A program made the translations under genes and the position numbers. Positions 14,301 through 26,300 of a stretch of 64,000 bases of DNA are shown here, piece by piece (the first letter of the stretch is position 1; each line of letters begins with the position of its first letter). The DNA is from Trichoplax sp. H2 (lineage: Eukaryota; Placozoa; Uniplacotomia; Trichoplacea): contig NOWV01000025.1 in NCBI GenBank assembly GCA_003344405.1, positions 124,001 through 188,000 on the forward strand, given 5' to 3'. A model generated the notes under the pieces. It was given only the letters and a program-made list of their open reading frames with translations, ran no database searches and was not told where the DNA came from.

Positions 14301-17300
14301 GTACATATAATAATCTAACAGGTCTACAGCTACAAAGCGAATGTCAACCATGTCAACCTGGTAAATACTGTGGTACAGCAGGATTATCAACATGGACCGG
14401 TGATTGTAATGCTGGTTATTATTGCTTACAAAATGCTTCAACTCCAGAGCCTACCGATGGGATCACGGGATCAAAATGCCCTGTTGGTAACTATTGTCCT
14501 AAAGGTGCTACATCACCGAAAGGATGCCCATCAGGAACTTATAATCCAACGCAAGGATTAGCCGATGTGACACAATGTAAATCTTGCGATCCGGGAAGTT
14601 ATTGTGGTAGTTCTGGACAATCTGTGACATCAGGCAACTGTACTGCAGGATTTTACTGCCTTGGCAATGCTACCGTTGGTAATCCAATAGATGGCATTAC
14701 TGGTGGTATATGCTGGCGTGGACATTACTGCCCGCCTGGTAGTTCTTCTCCAGTCCCATGTAACCATGGTTATTATTCTAACGTAACACAGAGTAAAGAA
14801 TGCAATATCTGTCCTGCAGGTTACCTATGTACAACTGGTACCGATCCTGAAATTTGCCCCACCGGATTCTACTGCCCTGAAGGTACCGGTATAAATCCAC
14901 GACCGTGTCCACCTGGAACGTTCAACCCTAATAAAGGTATTAAAGATGTATCTGAGTGTACTAGTTGTTCCGGTGGTTACTACTGTTCAAGTTTCAATGG
15001 TAGTTTCGAGACTGGAAAGTGTTCAGCAGGTTATTTCTGTGCTAATGGATCTAATACAAATCAACCAAATGAATTTACTCTTGGTAAAGGAGGTATATGT
15101 CCAGCTGGTTATTATTGTGAATTAGGTACGCAAGATCCAAATCCATGCCCTAGTGGTACATTTTCTAATAAAACCGGATTAACAGCATTAAACCAATGTG
15201 ATTCATGTTATGGAGGCTATTATTGTAATATACCAGGCCTAACTAGTCCTTCTGGTAAATGTAGTCCAGGTTATTACTGTGTATCTAATGCGAATGAAAG
15301 TGCTCCCTCGTCTATTTCTTCAACCGGTGGCCCATGTCCAGCTGGTTATCACTGTCCTGAAGGTTCAACGCTACCGTTATCTTGCAACGGTGGAACGTAT
15401 AGTCCAACGATAGCTCAAAGCAGTTGTCAGAACTGCCTAGCCGGTTATTACTGTCCAGTAAATGCCACTGCTAAAATCGTATGTCCTTTGGGACACTACT
15501 GTCCAGCTTTTTCAATTGAAGCTCAGCCGTGTCCTGTTGGATATTATTCGCCTGTTCAATACGCTAACAGCAGCCAAGATTGTGTACCATGCGGACCTGG
15601 TCAGTATTGTAATGATACTGGGCTAGCTGCACCGACAGGTTTATGTGCTCCTGGCTATTATTGCTCTGGAGGATCTCCAACCAATAAGCCTGCGCCTGCA
15701 AACAATATCACTCACGAAGGCTCATGCATGTGTCCTGCTCAGGTTGTAGGTGGACGTTGCGTTGCTGGTAATTACTGTCCTCAAGGTAGTGATCGACCGT
15801 TGCCTTGCGATCCTGGATTTTATTGCGCGTACGATGGTCTTTCAAGTGTTAGTGGATCTTGTACTGCTGGTTATTACTGTAATGGAAGTACAATCGAAGA
15901 TCGTCCCGTTAACAAAGTATACGGAAGTCATTGCCCATCTGGTCATTATTGCCCTCAACAAAGTTCCTCGCCAACACCTTGTAACCCAGGCTATTACTCA
16001 CCTAACACGCATAATCAAAATGCAAGTAATTGCTTACTGTGTACAGCTGGTTACTACTGTTCAGGTTATGGACAATCTCAAACTACAGACCAATGTGATG
16101 TTGGCTACTATTGTCCAGAAGGTGAATCTGTTAGTCAACCTCCTGGCAAACATTGTTTACCAGGTCATAAATGCCCAAAAGGAAGTGCTAACCAGACACC
16201 ATGTCCTTCCGGTTCATATCAAGCCTTCGCCGGTCAAGGTAACTGCACTGTTTGTCCTGATGGAAATTATTGCGATGCTACAGTTGCTGTGCTTGAAAAG
16301 CAGAGCGGTCCTTCCAGTTTAACGCATGGAGTTGTCACGCCAGCTATTTGCCCTGTTGGTTATTATTGTCCGGAGGGAACAAAGTCTAGTTATGAAAATG
16401 CTTGTCCAGCTGGCACTTACAGTAATAAAACAAGTATTAAAACTAAGCACGAATGCCTGTCGTGTACTCCTGGATACTATTGTGCTGGTACAGCCAATAC
16501 AGAACCAGACGGTAAATGCTATGCCGGTTATTATTGTGCCATGAATGCAACTTCACCGTCACCAACAGAAGGACTCACTGGTGATATTTGCCCACAAGGT
16601 TCATACTGTCCGTTAGGATCTTCTTGGCCTACACCATGTCCTAGTGGTACCTATGGTGCTAGTCTAGGTTTAACCCAAGTTACCCAATGTACAGATTGTC
16701 CACCAGGAATGGCCTGTCAAACGCCAGGACTCATACAACCATCTAGTTCTTGTCAATCAGGATACTACTGTATACTAAAAGCAATTTTACCAAACCCACT
16801 TGGCGAATCCTACGGTAGTATTTGCCCACCTGGAGCTTATTGTCCAATAAATAGCAGTGCGCCAACGTTATGTCCACCGGGTACATATCAACCACTACAG
16901 ATGCAACCTGCCTTGTCTAATTGCTTAAGTTGCGATCCAGGTTACTACTGCCAAGGATATGGAAATATTAACATGACAGATAAGTGTAGTGAAGGGCACT
17001 ATTGTGATGGCAATGCATCAGTTGCTGCACCACCGGATAAAGTATGTCCGATTGGTACATTCTGCAAGTTAGGATCTCCAATTTTCCAACATTGTCCAAA
17101 CGGAACCTATATGAACTATACTGGAGCTTCATCATGTATCACTTGCCCGGCTGGATCCTATTGCGTCAGCCGAGATCGACCTGATCCATGTCCACTCGGA
17201 TATTATTGCCCAACTGGAACAGGAGCAGATATTAAGCCTTGTCCTCCAGGTACATTTGGTGCCAAGACTGGTTTGACTGCTGTATCTGAATGTGCCCAAT

Positions 17301-20300
17301 GCCCTGCGGGAAAATACTGCTTACACGCTGGCGCCACCAATTACACGGGTGATTGTGCAGCTGGCTACTATTGCACATCAGGTGTCAATATGTTCGTTCC
17401 AAGTGGTGCTCATACTGGTATAGCTGGTGAATGTCCGGTAGGTCATTTTTGCCCGATAGGCTCTGCAAAGCCGTTGGGTTGCAGTGCTGGTACATATAAC
17501 AGTTTGAAGAATCAAGCGCAGTGCCTCACATGTCCGTCTGGTTATTATTGTCCTGAAAATTCGACAAGTCATACAGATTATCCGTGCCCCGCTGGAAGAT
17601 ATTGTCCAGCAGGTACGACAGACCCAAATCAATATTTATGTCCTAGAGGTTCATACAATCCATATGCAGGCAAGAATAGCATTAGTGATTGCTTAATGTG
17701 CCCTCCCGGTAAATACTGTGAACAAGATGGTCTATCACAACCAACTGGAAATTGTAGTGCTGGCTATTATTGTAATGGATGGTCGTACCAATCTACGCCA
17801 ATTCAATATTCTAACGCAACAGATATTTCACAATGTTCTTGTCCAACCACAAATTACACCGGAGGAAGATGTTGGCCTGGTACGTATTGCCCTGAAGGTA
17901 GTGGATATCCTAAAGCTTGTGATCCAGGTTTTTACTGTTTTAGTGCTGGATTAGGTACACCAACTGGCCCTTGTGATGCTGGTTATCATTGTAGTGGTGG
18001 TAGTACAATATCGAATCCTGTTGTGTGCCCGAAAGGATTCTATTGTGAGCAAGGTACGGGTGCCCCTATAGCTTGTCCAGCGGGATATTTCAGTAATACC
18101 ACTGGAAATACTGCAGCAGCGGATTGTGAATTGTGTCTACCAGGACAATATTGCAGCGGCGTCAGTGCAGTTTTACCGTCAGGAAATTGTAGCGCGGGAT
18201 ATTACTGCCCTGGTGGTCAAAATACATCTAAACCAGTTGACTATGTATGCGGTGAAGGCTACTATTGTCCGGAAGGATCAAGCACACAATTAGCATGTTT
18301 ACCAGGTTCTTACCAAGATGAAGTTGGGCAAGGAACTTGTAAGTCCTGTCCTGCTGGTTACTTTTGCGATGCTGATGAAGTACAAGCACAATGCTCGGGA
18401 TCTAGTCACGGCGTTAAAGTTCCTACTATTTGCCCACTCGGTTATTATTGCTTGCCAGGTACATCTAGAAATATCTCTAATCCATGTCCTGCTGGAACTT
18501 TTGGAGCAATTACTGGGGCTAAATCAACTGGTGATTGCCATTCCTGCCCAGCCGGTAAATTCTGTAATGGTGATGCTCTAACTACTCCATCGGGTGACTG
18601 TGATGCAGGCTATTACTGTGCAAGCGGAGCAAATAGTTCGAAACCAATTATTGCATCAGGACTGCCGGAATACAATGATACAACAACATTAGCTACAGTA
18701 TATTATAATGATCTCTGTCCAATAGGCTATTATTGTCCAGCAGGTACTATCATTCCTATACCATGTCCAGCTGGTACATTCTCTGCTGTGAAACGTCTCA
18801 AGGCTAAAGAAGAGTGTTCGCCATGTCCAGCTGGACAATACTGCAAAACGCCAGGTTTGATTGACGTTACTACTGCTCCTAATTGTAATGCAGGATATAT
18901 CTGTTCTGGTAATTCTGTAACTGGTACACCTACTTCAAATAATGGAGGATACGAATGTCCTCGTGGTTATTATTGTCCGTCTGGTGCGGTACGACCTCAA
19001 AGTTGTCCACCGGGTACATATCAAAGCAGCCCAGGAAACGATACATGTATCCCATGTCCTGCTTCTTATCAGTGCGATCAAGAAAATGTAACTGATCCTA
19101 TAAAATGTATTAAAGGTCACTACTGCCCAGCAGGTGTTGCAACACCAATAGCATGTCCTAATGGAACGTTCCGTAATCAAGATGGTGCAGCTAGTGTTAG
19201 TGATTGCCAACCGTGTTCTACGGGAAAATTCTGTTCTGGAACCGGAAATATCGTTGAAAGTGGGGATTGCGACGCTGGCTTTTACTGTGTGGAAGGAGCT
19301 AGTTCGCCTGTGCCTGAAAGTGATGTAAAGAATAATGGCCCATGTCCAGCTGGTAAATATTGCTCAGTAGGAACGACTTCGCCTACACCTTGTCCTCCTG
19401 GCCGATATAGAAATACAACTGGTGCAGCAGATGTGGATGATTGCTATGGTTGTGAACCAGGATATTATTGTGCTACCCCTGGATTGACCACTCCAACAGG
19501 TCAATGCGATGCTGGGTACTACTGTCCTCCGTTATATAATGCTACTATTCCTACTCCACCTGATAGGGTATGTCCAATTGGTTCCTTCTGTGTTAAAGGA
19601 TCAGCCTTACCTACAACTTGTGCAGGTGGATCCTATCAGCCCGTAGCCGGAAAAGGCTACTGTGATCTATGTAAAGAAGGTTACTATTGCGCCTCTGGTC
19701 TAGGCTCTGAAGCGGCTTGCCCTCCTCATAATTATTGTCCAGCTGGTTCACAATATCCAACTCTATGTCCAAATGGTACATATACAGATTCTACTACAAC
19801 ATTATTAACATCAGTGTCTGGATGTAAACCATGTCCAACTGGTAAATTCTGTAGAATCGGTAGAATTACAGCATCCTGTAGTGCTGGCTATTATTGCTTA
19901 AGTGGTAGCCCAGTACCTGCACCGGAAGATTATAACACAACTGATTCAAACTTTTGCACAAGTGATATTAAGGCAGGCCCATGTTCAGCGGGCCAGTACT
20001 GCGAAGAGGGTACAATAGTTGAAAAGCCATGTCCAGAGAATACTATCAGAACGATACCTGGTGGTTCAACCGTAGCTGATTGTTTAGCTTGTCCAATCGG
20101 TAAGAAATGTTATGCGGGTAATCCAATACCTGATGATTGTCCTACTGGCAATTATTGTCCTGGTGGTGCCCCAGTAAAATGTCCTTATGGTACATATCGA
20201 AATACAGTTGGAGGAGCATCAGCAGCTGACTGTTTCCCGTGTCCTGCCGGTGCTCATTGTAATGATACCGGTATCAGCGATTATAACAAAGTTCCCTGCC

Positions 20301-23300
20301 CACCTGGCTTCTACTGTCCCAATGGCACATACCTTGTCAGTTGTGGTGCAGGCTTCATGAGACCAAATTCTGGAGCTGCTAGAAAAGAAGATTGTGTGGT
20401 ATGCTTAGAAGGTTACTATTGCCCTGATAATAGAACAAATGTATATGGTATTCCTTGTGATGCAGGATTTAATTGCCCTCTCGGTTCTGTTGGTCCAACT
20501 CCATGTGAGCCTGGAACTTATTGTCCTGGTCAATCTAATGCAGCCATTGTTTGTCCAGCTGGTTACTACTGCCCTGCTGGATCTGCAGATTATAAAACAA
20601 GGCCATGCAATTTCCGTTATTTCTGCCCTGAAGGCAGCGCAGCTCCTCTAACTTGTGATTTAGGATACCAAGCATTAAACACTTCTGGATTAAGAATTGA
20701 TAATGACACTACTTGTGAAATTTGCCCAGCTGGTTATTACAATAATGCTCCAGGAGCACAAGATTGTCTGCTATGTCCTGGTGGCTATTATTGTCCTCAA
20801 GGTTCTACCAATGGATATAGGAATCCATGTGTTGCCGGTACATATTGTCCTGCTGGATCAAGTGCGGCTACACTGTGTCCAATTGGTACATATGGTAACT
20901 TCACTAAGGCTAGCAACGATACGGATTGTTTCCCATGCCAACAGAATACATTCAACAATCTACTAGGACAAACGGCATGTAGACCATGCGGCCGAAGTGC
21001 TACTGCTTTAAACACTGGTTCTATCACGTGTTCATGTATTGGTAGTTTCAGAAGTTTCCAACCAACAACCGGATTGTGTGTATGTGAAGATGGTTATGTC
21101 TTCTATGATGCTAATGGTAACAAACAATCTAATGTAGACAGTGACAAATCTTGCCAGGAAGATGTAGTTCAAGAATGTACTGCGAATCAAGTTCGTTTAG
21201 CTAGTACTAAACAATGTGTTCCTAGCACAGGATATGATTGTGGTCCTAGTTGTCCTAACAGTAATGGTACATTGGACGCTGAATTAGGTGTTTGCCAGTG
21301 TAATAGTTATACAGAACCATCAGAAATTTGTTCGCAAGCATGTGAAGCACAAAGTCCTACCACCCAAATTGTCACTACAAATGGTCAGACGCAAATTCTT
21401 GTTAAGAACAAACAAACTAATAACGTTGAACAGACCGTGTCAGTTCCTAATCTATTTGGTCTAAATCAGAATCTTAATGAAGCAGCTCAGGTTCATTTTG
21501 TTGATGTTAGTGCACAAAGTATGAGTGGCTTAATTGTTACACAAAATAATCAGGTACCAGATATTGTCGGTTCACAACCTAGTGCTAAACGTCGTCGATT
21601 GTTAGCTACATCCTCAGCGCCAGGAATAAGTAATCCAATCATGTGTATTAAAACTAACGAAGTTATCTTGTTCAAGATAGCTTTAAATCAAGCCAATAGA
21701 TCACTAAGTCATTATCCTCAGTATCAGAAAGAGCACGTTTTCAACACCAATACTAAATTTGATTATGGCCCATTCACTGACTTGGAATACTACGTTTTAA
21801 ATACCAACATTACAATTAGAAATTTTGCTTATATGTTTACTCAAAAAGGTGTTTATGTCTTCGTCGATGCACAATCGTCATCATCGCAATTAATTGTAAG
21901 AACTATTGCTACTGGTGAAAATTGTGGCTCAACCGGCTCAACGGTTGTACCATCATCTCCAACTCAAATAAATAGGCAAGGTATTGGCGAAAAGAAGGCA
22001 TTAAATGTTGCACCAAATTGGCCTTTAATATTTGGTCTATTAGGTTTAATAGGTGCTTTAGTGTTACTACTAGTTATTGTTGTTATTGCTTGGAAACCGA
22101 AAGAAGCTGGATTTTATTCTCGTAAGACACTTCGACCACGTTATAAGAATTTAGGAGCACCTATTCCACCAAACAATCCAGGTACTCAAATCATGCCACG
22201 CCAAGAAGCTGTAACTAAAGAAGAATTCTTGTTAGGCCCGCGAGCTTTAGGAGAAGGGCTAGAGAATCAATTAGAAGAGGTTGCAGGGGGTGAAGCTGTT
22301 GTACCTAAAGCAATTGCCGCTAATGAATTCGAGTTAGAGAATTTCAGTGTTCGTACTTTATTTGACAAATTGGAAGATCAAAATGTCCATTGTGCATCAC
22401 AGTTACATCGTCATCAAGCTGATTTACGCGATTTCTACGAGAGGATGAATCAACAGAATGAAGCATTAAAGGGTATGGTATCTAATCTTGATGTTAGTGT
22501 ATTACAAAAGGCTGCAAATGCATCAACATCAGAGGATAATGCTGAAGGTGGTACCGACGAATCTGCTAAGGTTAAGGGACCAACATTCAATATAGAAAAT
22601 AAGCATTATACTCTAACTGGTGGTATAAATGCACGTGAACAGGACTTAATTTCAACATTACAAAAGCTATTAGACTATATCACAAATCCTCAGATTATAC
22701 AAACAAACGCCGTTGTCCAACGATCAACGAGCCAGGATGCAGCGCAAGCTAATAACGTCATTTGGAAAATGCATGATCATACCGATTTAATTAGGCGTCA
22801 AGCCGCTGAAAAGATACAATTAGAAAAAGATTTGCAAGCTGAAGAGCAGGAAGCTATTAAAGCATTAGTAATAGAACAAGAAACAAAGCGGTCAGATACG
22901 ATTAAACGTCTTAATGAGAAATTAGCTGCCCAAATATCACCGGATATGTCTGATGAAGAAGTACAACAGTTACTTGCTGCCCATGAGAAAGAGGTAGAAT
23001 CAATTACAGCGCAACTTGATGCAGAAAAGGATCGACAAAAGAATGATTTAAGAGAGCGATTAGCTAAAAGGCGTAAAGATAAACAACGCGCATTAGCAGA
23101 TGCTCATCGAGCACAAGCACGTAAAGCTGGACTGGACACTATTATCGAAGAAGAGTCAGAAGGTGACATTGAAGATGATATTAAAGCAAAAGAAGCTCAA
23201 TACGATATGATTTTACAAGAAGAAAATCTGGAAGCTGCTAAAGAACTAAGTGAAAATTCTAATCAAACGATGGAAAATCTTGGTAAAACTATGAATAACA

Positions 23301-26300
23301 AGTTGGCGAAGAACTTGGAGTCCTTATCTCAAGGTGGTATTATAACACCAGAGGAAACTGAGGCATTGCTATGTGAGATGGAGACTCAGCAAAAGAATAT
23401 CAATGATGGTATCCAACATAGGCGCAATTTACAACGCGATGGTATGAAGAGACGATTAGAGGATCGTCGTAAGCGAAGATTAAATAAACTAGCAGACAAA
23501 CATGCTGAAGAAGTCGAAGAAGCTAAACACAACGGTGATAATATTGATAAATTGTTAGAAAGACAACGGCAAGAAGCTAATGCCCTGGAAGCACGATTAA
23601 AAGCTGAAGAAGCTGAAGAAGAACTTGAGATGAATAAAAAACTAAATGAAGAAGCTATCAATTCACTCAAACAAGCTAATAAAGATATATTGGAACGTGT
23701 TGCTCGCTCTAAAGGGCTTGATGAAGAAATGCGAGATCGCTTAGTTGATGAATACCGTGATTACACGAAAGCATTAGAAGATGAACAATCAGCTCAGCGT
23801 AGTGCGAAACAAGCAGACATTAAAGAGCGGCTTGTCAATAGGCGAATGAAAAGATTAGAAGCCGCGCAAAAGAATCTACAGGAGGAAAAAGTGAAAGATG
23901 TAGAGAAAGAACGTGATAAATTACTTGAAGAGGTAACTCCGACGTCAGGAAACAATGATGGGCAAATCTTAATTCCTGAAGTTGCTGTCGTAGCTCAATC
24001 CTCCGAAGAGACTGCCTTGAAACAAGAGCAAGAACGAGTTCTCGAAGATTTACGAATGCGACAAAAAGATGATCTTGAAAGTTTCACACAACGTATTGAG
24101 CGCGATTCAAAGGAAGATGAAAGTAAACTTGCACAAAAATTAGAAAATAGTAAGCAAAAGAAAGTACGCGAAATGAAGAACAAACAAGCTGCTGAACTTG
24201 CCGCTCGCGGTAATAGTATGTCGACTGATGAAACAGCAGCATTAATGGCATCACATCAACGTGAGTTAGCTGAATTAGAGAATAAACTTGATCAGGATAA
24301 GCACCGTCAAAAACTAGCATTAAAAGAGAAATTACGTAAAAGGAAAAAGAATAAGCAACAAGAATTTGTTGATAAACAGGAACAAGAATTAGAAAAAGAG
24401 ACGCTTGAACAAGAGAAAGAACTTTCTGAAGTTCGCAAAAAGAACGTTAAGGAGGCTGAAAAACAGGCCATGATCGCTGGTATACAACAAAACGGCGTCG
24501 AAGCTGGTGATTTAATCGTACGTAGAGTATTAGAACAACGTCACGCTGATGAAATGAAAGCCTTAGAGAAACAGTTTGAAGCCGAACGTAAAAAGAGCGT
24601 CGACGATGCGTTAACGGTATTATTAAAGAAACAGGCAGCAGAACGTGAAGCAATGTTAGCAAAACATCAGAGCGAATTGGAAGATCTTGAAAACTCTGAT
24701 TTAGCACCAGATGAATTAGAACAGCAGAAATCGAACTTATTAAATAAACAGCAATTAGAGTTGAGCAAATTGGAGCAAAAGCATGAAGATCAACGTAAAC
24801 GATTAGAACGTAGTACATTAACTGATTTAGAAGTCAAGTTTGCCAATGAAAAACTGAAATTGAAAGAACAACAGTATAAGGAATATGCTGACGCATTAAG
24901 TCAGTTAACACCAGAACAAGATGCTGCTGTTAAAGTTGAAAAGGCCAAAGTAGCTGCACAAGATTTAGATAATTTGCGGAAAAAACTGGAAGTACAACGT
25001 CAAGAACAAGAAGAAAAATTGAAGCAAGAACGTAATGCGTTTGAGGCTCAGGCAGAAGATGATCTTGCTAAAGCAATTAAAGACTTCGATAAACAATTAG
25101 AGAAAGAAATGGACTTACAGAAACAAAAGTTAAAGCAAGATATTGAAGAATTGGACGCTCGGAAAACTAAAGCAATAGAGGAAAAGAAAGAACAAGCTAA
25201 ACAAGAATTGGAAGCGAAGCAGAAAGCTGGTAGTAGTAAGGAAGAATTGCAGCGCTTAACTGATCAACATGAAAAAGATTTACTAGCGTTACAAAACAAA
25301 TTGGATGCTGACCGTATGCGCATGGAAAGTAGTTTGCAAGAGAAGTTACGTAAGCGCAAAGAAGCTGCTCGCAAAAAGAAGGTTCAAGACGTTGAAGCCG
25401 CATTAGATGAAAGTAAGAGAGAGCACGAAGAAGAATTGCATAAACAAGAAGAAGAAATTAAGAAGGCGGAAGTAGAAGCGTTGTCAGAGGTATTACACAA
25501 AGCTGCTAAGGAGAATGAATCATTGCAACAAGCAATTCCAGGACAGACGACGTCTCAAGCACAGTTATCATCAGTCATATCAGGCCAGCAAGCATTGTCT
25601 ACAGCTATGCCCGCATCATTCCAAATGGCAGCCCCACTGTTAGATAACGAGTTGAGTAATCTTTTAGTAGGGTCACCACTATACGCTAAATTAGATGAAA
25701 TACGCAGCCTTATACGTGAAGGTCCAAAATCAGATAACGAGGCAAATAATGACAGTGGCTACATTGATCCTAAAGATGCTACGTGGATTAATGATACAGC
25801 TTTGATCCCTCTAGACATTCAGAAATTAAACTCTCGCCTGTTTATTGTCTACAAATTTGGACAATTTATTTCCGATTTGCTTTCAATAGAATGCCAGCAT
25901 CCAACAGTCACCCTGTTAATTGCTGAAAAGATTCCACCCAATAATCACTTACATCATAATGCTTATCGTAATTCTTTCTATTATGATTCACATAATCGCT
26001 TCTTATACATCAGAGTTGAGCGATTAGAGAATGTTGGAGAATTTGTACTCGTTTTAACCCACATTTTATCCCATATTAAGTGTGGTGATATGATCAATGA
26101 CAATAATCCAGGATTTGCTGCTAAATTTTATGCTGGTTTGTCAGTTTTGTGTGATGACCTCTTCTTCTCGCGCTACAAGACTTCAACAGCTGTAACTAGT
26201 CAAGATCGAAAAGGACTACATTTACTGCAAGTTTTATTTGGTAGTGCTTCGAACCATGCTGACAAAGTCAATGTTGTCGATAATCTGTTAGATATGAAAT

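Noticed and set aside
26060-26074. Active metalloprotease at the end of the giant receptor
   Set aside because: The HILSH motif lacks the glutamate of HExxH and no further zinc ligand is evident.
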